From Chitinilyticum litopenaei DSM 21440 (GTDB taxonomy: Bacteria > Pseudomonadota > Gammaproteobacteria > Burkholderiales > Chitinibacteraceae): a DNA stretch of 61,333 nucleotides. Numbering within the stretch: position 1 is the stretch's first letter; the number at the start of each line of letters is the position of its first letter. A program made the position numbers and the translations under genes. Below are positions 8,974-19,255 of this stretch, piece by piece. The notes under the pieces were generated by a model. That model made no database searches, was not told where the DNA came from, and saw only the letters and a list, made by a program, of their open reading frames with translations. The DNA lies in the NCBI RefSeq assembly GCF_000428145.1, contig NZ_ATZJ01000023.1, positions 1 to 61,333 of the forward strand, written 5' to 3'.

Positions 8974-9432
8974 ATGGTCATTACAGACAATCGCAAAGCG
9001 TTTCACGAGTATTTCATCGAAGAGCGCTACGAAGCCGGGCTCGTTCTGGAAGGCTGGGAAGTCAAGGCCATTCGTGCAGGCCGCGTCCAGCTCAAGGAAT
9101 CCTACGTCATTTACAAGAATGGCGATTTTTGGCTGTTTGGCGCCCACATCTCGCCCTTGCCCACTGCGTCGACCCATGTCAAGCCGGACCCGACCCGCAC
9201 TCGCAAGCTACTGCTCAAGCAGCGTGAAATCGAGCGTTGGGGCGGCAAGGTTGACCGGGCCGGTTACACAGTGGCCGCGCTGAACATGCACTTCACGCGC
9301 GGCTTCATCAAGCTGGAAATCGGCTTGGCCAAGGGCAAGAAGCAGCATGACAAGCGCGAAAGCGAGAAAGACCGCGAATGGCAGCGCGAAAAAGCCCGCC
9401 TGGCACGTAGCGAGAGCAAGAATATCCGCTGA
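8974..9432 (+). CDS. smpB: SsrA-binding protein SmpB
   Basis: SmpB binds tmRNA and brings it to stalled ribosomes for trans-translation. The 152-residue protein has the whole family pattern: AFHEYFIEERYEAGLVLEGWEVKAIR at the N-terminus, LKESYV, GAHISPL, the RKLLLKQREIERW helix and a basic C-terminal tail (KKQHDKRESEKDREWQREKARL). The ATG at 8974 gives the usual length; no convincing SD is seen and the upstream in-frame extension lacks similarity. It is divergent from the tRNA gene. The tmRNA gene itself is not in the window. Confidence 0.95.
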   Translation: MVITDNRKAFHEYFIEERYEAGLVLEGWEVKAIRAGRVQLKESYVIYKNGDFWLFGAHISPLPTASTHVKPDPTRTRKLLLKQREIERWGGKVDRAGYTVAALNMHFTRGFIKLEIGLAKGKKQHDKRESEKDREWQREKARLARSESKNIR

Positions 9433-9520
9433 ACACTGCACGGCGCGGCCTTACTGGCTTGCGCCGCCGGGGCAGGATGAACCGCCCCTTCCCTCCCGAT
9501 CAGGCCTGCGCGGAAAAATC

Positions 9521-9539
9521 AATAAGGATAAGCATTCTC
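9521..9539 (+). promoter_or_regulatory. Candidate Fur box upstream of the second porin
   Basis: AATAAGGATAAGCATTCTC agrees with the 19-bp Fur consensus GATAATGATAATCATTATC at 15 of 19 positions. It lies in the 326-bp gap 9433-9758, about 220 bp before the porin start. I see no gene in that gap; it is A/T-richer than its surroundings. Which promoter the box would control is not resolved. Confidence 0.45.
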
Positions 9540-9758
9540 TTTATTGAACACCCTACTCACGCCTACAATCTCGTCAAGCTGAACCCAAGCGACAAAATGC
9601 ACAAAACTGGCCGCAAGGATTAGACAATCCGGCCAATTGTTGCGAGTTGTCATAGAGCTTTAACGTAGCCAGCCTAGACTTGCGCCGCTACCAGAGCAAC
9701 GTTCTGGCCTCAGGCGGCACCCAATTGCTTAGCCTTACATCAAAAACCGGAGAGTTCC

Positions 9759-10844
9759 ATGCAAAAAATCATCGCCGCTGCAGTCGCGGCCGCCTTTCTG
9801 ACTCCCGCGGCCTTCGCGGAAGTTGCGATCACCGGCTCCATCCGCCAATCGATCGATTTCATGAGCCTTGATGGCGCGACCAATCCGGCCGTGGCCGACA
9901 CCAACCAGACCCGTGTTGCCGATCAGGGCACTCGCATTGCCTTTACCGGCAGCGACAAGCTCGATACCGGCGGCAAACTGATCTGGCGCGTGGAAAGCGG
10001 CGTCAAGATGGGCACGGCAGCCGGTTCGACCGCTGGCGTCTGGGGTGGCCGTGAAGCCTGGGTTGGCCTGCAATTCGACGAATTCGGCACCCTGCGCGTC
10101 GGCCTGACCGACAACGCCTACAAGAAGGCCTCCGGCTCCTTCCTGCAGGCACTGGATGGCGCCTTCAACGACGACTCCAGCTACTATGGCGGCTCGCAAC
10201 TGCTGCGCCGCATGGGTGGCCGCAGCGGCAACCAGATTCATTATGAAAGCCCGAAATTCGCCGACATGCAGTTCCGTACCTCCTATGAACTGGGTGAATA
10301 CGGTGACCATGTAAATACCGACACCTTCGACGCGGCCCTGACCTACACCTCCAAGGTATTTGCTCTGGGCGCCACCTTCAGCCAGGCCAACGACCGCAAG
10401 GTCTCCTATGGTAAGGTTGATCTGGCCACCGATCCGGCCAAGGCTGTGGCAGGCACGACCATCCGCGGCTACCAGGTTGGCGGCAGCGTGTTCATCGACG
10501 CCTTCACGCTCAGCGCCGTGTACGAAAACATCGACTGGGACAAGGGCAATGAAAGCCGTGACCAGGACACCTTCGGCCTTGGCGCTACCTACAAGACCGG
10601 CAAGTTCACCTTCCACGGCGCTTATGCCTGGGCTGGCGATGTCGATGGCCTGAAGGATACCGGCGCAGACCAGTTCTCGCTCGGCGCACGCTACAGCCTC
10701 TCCAAGGCAACCAGCGTGAACCTGACTTACGCCCTGCTGAAGAACGACAAGGCCGCCGCCTTCAAGACCGAAGCTCCGAGCGCCAGCGTCTCCGCCGGTC
10801 AGGATCAGCAACTGATCACCATCGGCGTGCGTCACGACTTCTAA
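9759..10844 (+). CDS. Outer-membrane porin (second, Porin_4 type)
   Basis: A 361-residue porin precursor. The signal peptide MQKIIAAAVAAAFLTPAAFA precedes EVAITGSIRQSIDF. The DKLDTGGKLIWRVESG, GGREAWVGLQFDEFGTLRVG and RMGGRSGNQIHYESPKF segments are typical of betaproteobacterial general porins, and the chain ends in Phe (IGVRHDF). The start is preceded by GGAGAG 8 nt upstream. It stands alone between smpB and a convergent peptidase gene and has its own terminator. The upstream candidate Fur box raises the possibility of iron-responsive expression, which is inference. Confidence 0.93.
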   Translation: MQKIIAAAVAAAFLTPAAFAEVAITGSIRQSIDFMSLDGATNPAVADTNQTRVADQGTRIAFTGSDKLDTGGKLIWRVESGVKMGTAAGSTAGVWGGREAWVGLQFDEFGTLRVGLTDNAYKKASGSFLQALDGAFNDDSSYYGGSQLLRRMGGRSGNQIHYESPKFADMQFRTSYELGEYGDHVNTDTFDAALTYTSKVFALGATFSQANDRKVSYGKVDLATDPAKAVAGTTIRGYQVGGSVFIDAFTLSAVYENIDWDKGNESRDQDTFGLGATYKTGKFTFHGAYAWAGDVDGLKDTGADQFSLGARYSLSKATSVNLTYALLKNDKAAAFKTEAPSASVSAGQDQQLITIGVRHDF

Positions 10845-10874
10845 GTCCAGAAGCAGTCCGCAAGCCCGATTGTC

Positions 10875-10906
10875 AAAACAGCCAGCCCTCCGGGGCTGGC
10901 TGTTTT
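10875..10906 (+). terminator. Rho-independent terminator of the second porin gene
   Basis: AAAACAGCCAGCCC (10875-10888) and GGGCTGGCTGTTTT (10893-10906) form a perfect 14-bp stem with the tetraloop TCCG and a T4 end. It may also serve the convergent peptidase gene. Confidence 0.92.
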
Positions 10907-10956
10907 GCATTCAGGTAGTGGACGCCTGAATCAGCCTAGGTCAACACAACCCTGCC

Positions 10957-12714
10957 TCATACCGGCCTGAATATCGCGGGCACATCGTCCCCTGGCAGGC
11001 GCAAGCCGATGGTATCGGCGACCGTGGCGCCAGGATGCGCACTCAGGCACAACAGTTCGTCACGCCGGAAAAGATGCAGCGCCAGGCACGCCGCAGCCAC
11101 ATCCGCCAGCAACAGCCCCTCGAGCAATTCCGCGCTTGCACGCAAGCCGTTGATGGCCACAATGACGTCCCCGGCTGCCAGCCCCGCCCGCTCCGCCGGC
11201 GAATCACTGAGCACGTGGGTCAGCTTCAGCCCCTCGGCCACCGGCTGCCAGCGGCAGCCCAGTTCCAGCCGGGACGGCGGCGGAGAATCCAGCCAGCCCC
11301 CCTTGTCCCTGGCCGATACTGCAGCGCGCTGCTGCCATTGCAGCCCCTGCTCCTCCAGCAGCTCACGCAGCGGCAAGGGCTGCGTGCCACGCAAGGCCCG
11401 GGCAAAAAAATCGTCCAGCGCCACACCGGCCAGGCGGGTGGCGATGGCCTCGAATTCGCCCACAGGCACGCCAACTCCCGTCTTGCCAAAGCGCTGCCAC
11501 AGTTCACGCATGACATCATCCAGCGAGTACACACCGCCACTGTGCCTGCGGATCAACAGGTCGGTGCACAGCGCTACCAGCGCGCCCTTGGTGTAATAGC
11601 TGACCAGCGCATTCGGGCTGTTCTCGTCCTGCCGGTAATACTTGACCCAGGCATCCAGGCTCGCCTCTTCCAGGTTCTGCACGGCACTGCCCGGATTGCG
11701 CTGCACGCCGGTAATCGTCTGCGACAGTACTTCGAGGTATTCAGCGACGCTGATCAGGCCGCACCGCAGCAGCAAAAGGTCGTCGTAGTACGAAGTGACG
11801 CCCTCGAACAGCCACAGCTGGCGCGTGTAGTTCTCGCCATCCAGGCGGTAGGGGACGAATTCGGCGGGCTTGATGCGCTTGACCAGCCAGGTGTGGAAAT
11901 ACTCGTGGCTCACCAGGCCGAGGAACTGCCGGTAAGCCTGCTTGCGGCTGGTTTCATGCGGCAGCGGCAGGTCATTGCGGCTGCACAGCAAGGCGGTGGA
12001 GTTGCGATGTTCGAGACCGCCGTAGCCGTCACCGACGGCAAAGGTGAGGAAATGGTAATCGGCGAACGGCGCATCACCCCAAAAGCCGATCTGGCAATCG
12101 CAGATGCGCTGCACGTCGCTGCGCAGGCGCGCTTCGTCAAGCTGGTGGCGGCCGGCAATCACGAAGCGGTGCGCACGATTGCCGGCCTCAAACCAGAACT
12201 CGCGAAATTCACCCAGCTCAAAGGGATGATCGATCAGCACATCGTAGTTGTCCGCCTGCCAGGCGGCATCCGCGGCGGGCAGGCCGCCGGCCACGCGCCA
12301 GTGCGCCAGCTCGGCCGGCAGATCGATGCGCATGCGGCACGGCCGATCCTCTTGCCCGGCTACGGCGAGAAAAACACTGGTGCCGTTGAAGAAGCCACGA
12401 TACTGATCCAGGTATGCGCCGCGAACCGAGAGATCATAAGCGTAAACCTCATATACCACCGTCAACCCCTGCCCTTCCGGCAGTGGCTCTGCCTGCCAGC
12501 GCTGCTTGTCGAGCTTGGTGAGAGCAACACTCGCCCCTGCGCTGGATGCGGCGATGCGCACGATGTTCCGGGCAAACTCGCGCACCAGATAGCTGCCGGG
12601 AATCCAGACCGGCAGGGCCAGAATCTGCCCCGCCGCTGCGGGCTGCGGGATGGTGAGCGTAATTTCAAACAGGTGCGCATGGGGGCGCAGCGGGGATATG
12701 CGGTATTCGATCAT
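10957..12714 (-). CDS. M61-family metallopeptidase with PDZ domain (glycyl-aminopeptidase-like)
   Basis: A 585-residue protein. The N-terminal beta-rich domain (MIEYRISPLRPHAHLFEITLTI) precedes the gluzincin core with the zinc motif HEYFH (about residues 270-274, in SHEYFHTWLVKRIKP) and the downstream glutamate in WLFEGVTSYYDDL. A C-terminal PDZ domain (LTHVLSDSPAERAGLAAGDVIVAINGL) follows. M61 enzymes such as the Sphingomonas glycyl aminopeptidase release N-terminal Gly or Ala; the substrate here is unknown. The ATG at 12714 is chosen for AAGG 6 nt upstream. No signal peptide is seen, so it is probably cytoplasmic. Confidence 0.88.
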   Translation of the reverse strand: MIEYRISPLRPHAHLFEITLTIPQPAAAGQILALPVWIPGSYLVREFARNIVRIAASSAGASVALTKLDKQRWQAEPLPEGQGLTVVYEVYAYDLSVRGAYLDQYRGFFNGTSVFLAVAGQEDRPCRMRIDLPAELAHWRVAGGLPAADAAWQADNYDVLIDHPFELGEFREFWFEAGNRAHRFVIAGRHQLDEARLRSDVQRICDCQIGFWGDAPFADYHFLTFAVGDGYGGLEHRNSTALLCSRNDLPLPHETSRKQAYRQFLGLVSHEYFHTWLVKRIKPAEFVPYRLDGENYTRQLWLFEGVTSYYDDLLLLRCGLISVAEYLEVLSQTITGVQRNPGSAVQNLEEASLDAWVKYYRQDENSPNALVSYYTKGALVALCTDLLIRRHSGGVYSLDDVMRELWQRFGKTGVGVPVGEFEAIATRLAGVALDDFFARALRGTQPLPLRELLEEQGLQWQQRAAVSARDKGGWLDSPPPSRLELGCRWQPVAEGLKLTHVLSDSPAERAGLAAGDVIVAINGLRASAELLEGLLLADVAAACLALHLFRRDELLCLSAHPGATVADTIGLRLPGDDVPAIFRPV

Positions 12715-12827
12715 GATCAGCCTTGGCAAATGCAGCGGCGCCAATGCGGCGCCGGCCATGGCATTACTCTACCCGCAGTGAGAAGCCGCCTCCAGCACCG
12801 GATGGTGGACATCCACCCGGCCCGACA

Positions 12828-14093
12828 TCAGCGCGGCGGAGCCATGCCAACCTGGTTGCGCCCGGCATGCTTGGCCTGATACAGCGCCAGATCGGCCTGC
12901 TCGACCAGCTGGGCCGCGGTCATGCCATCGCGCAGCACCGCCACACCGGCGCTGAAGGTGGCCTGCAGGGTGCTGCTGCCACTGAAATGCCGCAGCTGCG
13001 AAAAAGCCACCCGCAATTCGTCGACGCGCTGCGCCGCGCGAATCTGCGAGAGCCCCGGCAGGACCCAGGCGAACTCCTCGCCACCATAGCGGCCGATCAG
13101 CTCGGTCGAGGGGGTGGCCTGCCGCAGCAGCCGCGCCAGGCTCTTGATGACGCGATCGCCGATAGCATGGCCATGCACATCATTGACCTGCTTGAAGTGA
13201 TCGATATCCAGCATCGCGAAACACAGCGGCAGGCTGTTGAGCCGCGCCGCCGCGATTTGCAGCTCCAGCTGCTGGATCAGGTTGGTGTGGTTCAACAGCC
13301 CGGTCAGGCTGTCGCGCGTCATCCAGTGGCGCAAGCGGCGATAGCGTTCGGCGGTGATGCTGACCGAGGCCAGCAGCTCCTCGCTTTCCTGGTTCTTGAT
13401 CAGGAAGTCGTCGCCCCCCATGCTGCGCGCCTGCCATTGGCGGCCACGGCTGGTTTCGGTCGAGAGAAACACGATGGGAATGCTGTCAAACTGCGGATGC
13501 TGACGGATCAGGCGTGCGGCCTCATCGCCACCGCACTCGGGCATGTAGACATCCATCAGGATGATTTCGGGCCGGAAACGCTCCAGCGCGAGGAAGATCT
13601 CCAGCGGATTGTGGATGACCTTCACCACCATGCCGGCATCCTGCAGGATGCTGCTGACCCAGCGGGTGATCACGTCCGAATCGTCGACGACCAGCACACG
13701 GTAAGGATTGCTCTTGCCTGCTTCTTCCAGCTGGTCCAGCCGGTCGATCAGCCGCTGCGTGTCGATCGGCCAGGACAGAAAACCGCTCACACCCAGCCGC
13801 AGCAGGGCAATCTGGCGCACCACGGGCAAATCCTGCGCCACGCACAGCACCGTACCCTTGAAAAGACGCGTCAAGAGCGGCAGCACCTCGTCCATGCCGG
13901 CATCTTCCAGCCCAGCCTCGTCCAGCACGACAGCCGCCGCCTTTTGCTCGTGCAGGGCGGCCAGCAGCGCACTCTTGCGGGTGAATACCTGGTTGGGAAT
14001 GCCATAACTGGCCAGCTGGGCCTGCAGGACTTCCATTGCGGCACGCTGGGCCGTTCCGAACAGCAAGGGGGGCGTATTGGCGAAGGTATTCAT
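12828..14093 (-). CDS. Response regulator with receiver and GGDEF domains (diguanylate cyclase)
   Basis: About 421 residues. The N-terminal 120 residues look like a degenerate receiver. A proper receiver follows with VLVVDDSD near residue 130, the phospho-acceptor Asp in ILMDVYMPE near 180, and a conserved Lys in DDFLIKNQ. A GGDEF domain then has DSLTGLLNHTNL, DIDHFKQVND and the active motif RYGGEEF near 334. It should make c-di-GMP from two GTP when phosphorylated. No RxxD inhibitory site precedes RYGGEEF (the residues are TPSTELIG), so product inhibition may be weak. The start is uncertain: ATGs at 14129, 14105 and 14093 all lack a clear SD. The sensor kinase is not adjacent. Confidence 0.88.
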   Translation of the reverse strand: MNTFANTPPLLFGTAQRAAMEVLQAQLASYGIPNQVFTRKSALLAALHEQKAAAVVLDEAGLEDAGMDEVLPLLTRLFKGTVLCVAQDLPVVRQIALLRLGVSGFLSWPIDTQRLIDRLDQLEEAGKSNPYRVLVVDDSDVITRWVSSILQDAGMVVKVIHNPLEIFLALERFRPEIILMDVYMPECGGDEAARLIRQHPQFDSIPIVFLSTETSRGRQWQARSMGGDDFLIKNQESEELLASVSITAERYRRLRHWMTRDSLTGLLNHTNLIQQLELQIAAARLNSLPLCFAMLDIDHFKQVNDVHGHAIGDRVIKSLARLLRQATPSTELIGRYGGEEFAWVLPGLSQIRAAQRVDELRVAFSQLRHFSGSSTLQATFSAGVAVLRDGMTAAQLVEQADLALYQAKHAGRNQVGMAPPR

Positions 14094-14142
14094 GCAGGCA
14101 ATCATTTCCCGGGTAGGCTGCGTCAGCATAGCAGCTTGGCGC

Positions 14143-14538
14143 TTATCCGCCGGAGTTGAAACGCTCGATCTGGCGACGGAACTTCTTGGTGGGGCGCCCC
14201 TTGACCTGCGAGGGGTCGAGCTGCGGCGCCAGGCTGCGCTCGAAGTCCAGCGCCTCGCGCTTGCGGATGCTCTCCGCACTTTCCTCATACAGCGTGCGCG
14301 CGACCTCCGCCGAGCCGCGCCGCTCGGCCAGCGCCAGCACGGTCACGGTAAATTCGCCATGCTCGGCCTGCACGCGCACCACGTCACCCACCTTCAGGGT
14401 GCGCGCGGGTTTGACGCGCTCACCATTCAGGTGCACGCGACCGCCATCCACAGCGTCGGTCGCCAGCGAGCGCGTCTTGAAAAAGCGTGCCGCCCACAGC
14501 CATTTGTCGATGCGCACCTTGTCCTGACCGGCATTCAT
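14143..14538 (-). CDS. hslR: Hsp15-like S4-domain RNA-binding heat-shock protein
   Basis: A 131-residue protein, close to E. coli Hsp15 (133). The S4 fold begins VRIDKWLWAARFFKTRSLATDAVDGGRVHLNGERVKPAR, and the basic C-terminal tail (KGRPTKKFRRQIERFNSGG) matches the family. Hsp15 binds stalled 50S subunits that carry nascent peptidyl-tRNA. The ATG at 14538 follows a G-rich SD (GGGGGTG) and leaves the family-typical start. It lies downstream of typA on the same strand, but beyond a terminator, so it likely has its own promoter. Confidence 0.88.
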   Translation of the reverse strand: MNAGQDKVRIDKWLWAARFFKTRSLATDAVDGGRVHLNGERVKPARTLKVGDVVRVQAEHGEFTVTVLALAERRGSAEVARTLYEESAESIRKREALDFERSLAPQLDPSQVKGRPTKKFRRQIERFNSGG

Positions 14539-14546
14539 ACCACACC

Positions 14547-14595
14547 CCCTATCAGCCCGAGTACATTTCCCTGCTTGGGCTCCACTCATATACCC
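14547..14595. repeat. Diverged copy of the 49-bp palindromic repeat (typA/hslR gap)
   Basis: The right arm GGCTCCACTCATATACCC (14578-14595) fits the family. The 13-nt spacer and the left arm CCCTATCAGCCCGAGTAC (14547-14564) are in register but poorly conserved. It lies just upstream of hslR. Confidence 0.35.
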
Positions 14596-14602
14596 ATCAA
14601 AA

Positions 14603-14627
14603 AAAGGGACAGCATGGCTGTCCCTTT
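14603..14627 (-). terminator. Rho-independent terminator of typA
   Basis: AAAGGGACAGC and GCTGTCCCTTT form an 11-bp stem with a 3-nt loop, followed on the minus strand by a run of seven T, 22 bp after the typA stop. Confidence 0.92.
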
Positions 14628-14649
14628 CTTCACTCGCCCAGCCGCTGGC

Positions 14650-16464
<1,815 letters not shown>

Positions 16465-16603
16465 GGGATCTCGAAAGGTGATTCAAATAAGCGCGGGATT
16501 CTACCACGCGTTGATGGCCTTGCCGTGACAATGCGTATCGGCGCCCACCGGCCGACCGACAACCGGCAACGCTAAGCCACTCAATTTATTGGGAATTGCT
16601 CAT

Positions 16604-17227
16604 TCAAACGACTGCCGGCCCCTGCACATCATCCCGCCCCAACAATACCGCCAGCTGCAGCAGCATGCCCGCCGTCGCACCCCACACGGTGCGACCGCCG
16701 CATTCGATGAAGAGACTCATCCCGGACTGGCCCTTGCGCTCGACGCGCCGCCATTCGTAGCGCGCGGTGTCGATCAACTCGAACAGCGGCAGCTCGAAGA
16801 CCTCGGCGACTTCGTCGGGGCAGGCCGTCGCGCGGTAGTCCGGATCGAGCAGCGCCAGCACCGGCGTGACATGGTATTGCGTGATGGTGATGTAGGCGGG
16901 CAGCAGGCCCAGCGGGGTGACCTGCTCCGGCAATAGCGCGATCTCTTCCTCGGCCTCGCGCAATGCGGTGGCAACGAGGTCGGCGTCGCCGGCGTCGACC
17001 GCACCACCGGGAAAGGCGATCTGGCCCGGATGCTCGGGCAGGTGGGCGGCGCGCTCGGTCAACAGCAGCATGGGCTGGTCGCGCGGGACGATGCCGACCA
17101 GTACGGCGGCGGCGCGGCGGGCATCGCGCTGCTGCCAGTCGCCGCGCACGCTGCGCGGTCCATGCGCCAGCGCGTGGCGCAAGTGCTTTTCCAGCTCGGC
17201 GGGGTTGCTTGCTTGTGCGGCCTGCAT
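16604..17227 (-). CDS. Nudix hydrolase, CoA pyrophosphatase type (NudL-like)
   Basis: A 207-residue protein. It carries the CoA-pyrophosphatase signature LLLTERAAHLPEHPGQIAFPGG directly ahead of the Nudix box GGAVDAGDADLVATALREAEEEIAL, whose REAEEE supplies the metal ligands. Such enzymes split CoA or acyl-CoA into 3',5'-ADP and phosphopantetheine. The ATG at 17227, with GAGAGG 6 nt upstream, is preferred. A longer reading to 17500 would run through the glycine riboswitch on the other strand and has no domain content. Confidence 0.87.
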   Translation of the reverse strand: MQAAQASNPAELEKHLRHALAHGPRSVRGDWQQRDARRAAAVLVGIVPRDQPMLLLTERAAHLPEHPGQIAFPGGAVDAGDADLVATALREAEEEIALLPEQVTPLGLLPAYITITQYHVTPVLALLDPDYRATACPDEVAEVFELPLFELIDTARYEWRRVERKGQSGMSLFIECGGRTVWGATAGMLLQLAVLLGRDDVQGPAVV

Positions 17228-17407
17228 CGCTGGCCTCTCCACAAATTCAAGGGGTGAGACAGGCAGTCTAGCCCGAATCGCTTGCCAGCCGCACGCCGGG
17301 CAAGCGGCTCGCCGGATCAGGCGGTGCGATTGAGTCGCGGGCACCGCAGGGCGGGCAGCGGCGAGATCGCGCTTGCCTGCCGCCGCGCCCTTCACGATAA
17401 TCCGCGC

Positions 17408-17592
17408 TGGATGCAGGAGAGCGTGCTGGCAGCAGCACCACCGAAGGCGCAACGTCACCCGGAATCGCTCAGGTAAACGGACTGTATCCGGCACAAACAC
17501 TCTGGAGAGAGACGCACACTGCGGCGTCCGCCGAAGGGGCTAACGGCAGCCATGCCGGAAAATCTCAGGCCGTGAGACAGGGGGGTGAGGAC
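17408..17592 (+). promoter_or_regulatory. Tandem glycine riboswitch (two aptamers) upstream of gcvT
   Basis: Two glycine-aptamer cores follow each other. Aptamer 1 has GGAGAG (17416), CCGAAGGCGCAA (17441) and CTCAGG (17468). Aptamer 2 has GGAGAG (17503), CGCCGAAGGGGCTAA (17530) and CTCAGG (17564), then GACAGGGGGG. Downstream, CATGGAC/GTCCATG (17592-17612) can form a hairpin, and GGGGTG (17582) can pair with CACCCC (17624) near the gcvT start. That suggests a translational expression platform, which is inference. By family knowledge, glycine binding turns on gcv genes. Confidence 0.92.
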
Positions 17593-17639
17593 ATGGACGC
17601 GACAAGTCCATGCAATGCACAACCACCCCTGGATGATTC

Positions 17640-18731
17640 ATGAGCACTCAAACTACTCCGCTCAACGCCACCCACCGCGAATCCGGCGCCAAGATGGTCG
17701 ATTTCGCCGGCTGGGACATGCCGATCCATTACGGCTCACAGCTGAAAGAACACGAAACCGTCCGCGCGGATGCCGGCATGTTCGACGTGTCGCACATGAC
17801 CGTGATCGACGTGGCCGGCGAAGACGCCACGGCCTACCTGCAAAAACTGATCGCCAACGACGTGGCGCGCCTGGGCTTTGACGGCAAGGCGCTCTATTCC
17901 GGCATGCTCAACGAGTCTGGCGGCGTGATTGATGATCTGATCGTGTATCGCGTCGACGCCTGGGGCTACCGCTTGGTGGTCAATGCGGCCACCCGCGACA
18001 AAGACCTGGCATGGATGCAGCAGGTCGCCGGCAGCTTCAAGGTCGAACTGCAGGAGCGCGCGGAACTCGCCATGATCGCCGTGCAGGGCCCGAATGCCAT
18101 CGCCAAGGCCTGCAAGGTCATCCACGAAGAATGGGAAAGTGCGGTCAAGGCACTGAAGGTATTCCAGGGCCTGGCGCTCGCGGGCGGCTGGTTCATTGCC
18201 CGCACCGGTTACACGGGCGAAGACGGCCTGGAAATCATGCTGCCGGGCAACGAAGCGCCACTGTTCTGGAAGGCGCTGGCCCACGCCGGCATCGCCCCGA
18301 TTGGCCTCGCCGCGCGCGACACCCTGCGCCTGGAAGCCGGCATGAACCTGTACGGCCACGACATGGACGAAAGCATTTCGCCGCTGTCGGCTGGCATGGG
18401 CTGGACCATCGCATGGGAACCGGTGGAGCGCGACTTCATCGGCCGCAAGGCGCTGGAAGCGCAAAAGGCCGCCGGCGTGGCGCAGGTTCAGGTCGGCCTC
18501 GTGTTCGAGGGCAAGGGCGTGCTGCGCGAAGGCATGCGCGTCGTGACTGAGAACGGCGACGGCGTGATCACCAGTGGCACCTTCGCGCCGACGCTCAAAC
18601 AATCCATCGCCATTGCCCGCATTCCGGCAGGCAGCAGCGGCCAGGTGTCGGTCGATGTGCGCGGCAAGCTGGAGCCGGCGCGTATCGTCAAGATGCCCTT
18701 CGTGCGCAACGGCAAGACCGTTTTCGCTTAA
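17640..18731 (+). CDS. gcvT: Glycine cleavage system T protein (aminomethyltransferase)
   Basis: GcvT transfers the methylene group from aminomethyl-lipoyl-GcvH to tetrahydrofolate and releases ammonia. The 363-residue protein shows the family start LNATHRESGAKMVDFAGWDMPIHYG, DVSHM near residue 50, GRTGYTGEDGLEIMLP and AARDTLRLEAGMNLYGHDMDE. It is the first gene of gcvT-gcvH-gcvP and is directly preceded by the tandem glycine riboswitch. The order T-H-P without other genes is common in proteobacteria. The gap to gcvH holds an inverted repeat. Confidence 0.96.
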   Translation: MSTQTTPLNATHRESGAKMVDFAGWDMPIHYGSQLKEHETVRADAGMFDVSHMTVIDVAGEDATAYLQKLIANDVARLGFDGKALYSGMLNESGGVIDDLIVYRVDAWGYRLVVNAATRDKDLAWMQQVAGSFKVELQERAELAMIAVQGPNAIAKACKVIHEEWESAVKALKVFQGLALAGGWFIARTGYTGEDGLEIMLPGNEAPLFWKALAHAGIAPIGLAARDTLRLEAGMNLYGHDMDESISPLSAGMGWTIAWEPVERDFIGRKALEAQKAAGVAQVQVGLVFEGKGVLREGMRVVTENGDGVITSGTFAPTLKQSIAIARIPAGSSGQVSVDVRGKLEPARIVKMPFVRNGKTVFA

Positions 18732-18747
18732 TTCCAAACCGTTTTCA

Positions 18748-18830
18748 CCACAGAGGCACAGAGAGCACAGAGCAAACCGGGAGCCCCCTTCTGTTGTGCT
18801 TTTTCTCTGTGCCCCTCTGTGTCTCTGTGG
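18748..18830. repeat. Palindrome of CACAGAG units in the gcvT/gcvH gap
   Basis: The left arm 18748-18772 (CCACAGAGGCACAGAGAGCA then CAGAG) is nearly complementary to 18805-18830 (CTCTGTGCCCCTCTGTGTCT then CTGTGG), with a 32-nt interior. The arms are built from a roughly 8-nt CACAGAG unit. The transcript would carry a long imperfect hairpin before gcvH. Confidence 0.85.
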
Positions 18831-18868
18831 TTCGATCTTGTTTTCAAATCAATCCAAGGAAAATCATC

Positions 18869-19255
18869 ATGAGCAAGGCACCCGCTGAACTGAAATACGT
18901 TGAAACGCACGAATGGCTGCGTCTGGAAGCCGACGGCTCCGTGACCATCGGCATTACCGACCACGCACAGGAGCTGCTGGGTGATGTCGTTTACGTCGAG
19001 CTGCCGGCAGTGGGCAGCGTACTGGCCAAGGATGCACAGGCCGGCGTGGTCGAGTCGGTCAAGGCCGCCAGCGACGTGTATGCACCGATCGCCGGTGAAG
19101 TCGTGGCGATCAACGACGAACTGGTCGGCGCCCCGGAAACCGTCAATGCCGATCCGTATGGCGCGGCCTGGTTCTTCCGCATCAAGCCGGCCGATGCCTC
19201 GGTGCTCGACGGCCTGATGAGCGCCGACGACTACCTCGGCCAGATCGGCGCCTGA
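18869..19255 (+). CDS. gcvH: Glycine cleavage system H protein (lipoyl carrier)
   Basis: GcvH is the lipoylated shuttle between GcvP, GcvT and the E3 dihydrolipoyl dehydrogenase. The 128-residue protein starts MSKAPAELKYVETHEWLRLE and has GVVESVKAASDVYAPIAGEV, whose Lys in ESVKAASD is the lipoylation site. The start has AAGGA 8 nt upstream; the longer reading passes through the upstream palindrome and is rejected. It is flanked on both sides by large inverted repeats, so its mRNA segment is bracketed by hairpins. Confidence 0.96.
   Translation: MSKAPAELKYVETHEWLRLEADGSVTIGITDHAQELLGDVVYVELPAVGSVLAKDAQAGVVESVKAASDVYAPIAGEVVAINDELVGAPETVNADPYGAAWFFRIKPADASVLDGLMSADDYLGQIGA

Noticed and set aside
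17228..17500. Longer start of the Nudix hydrolase
   Set aside because: It would run antisense through the first glycine aptamer and adds Cys/Arg-rich sequence without similarity to the family.
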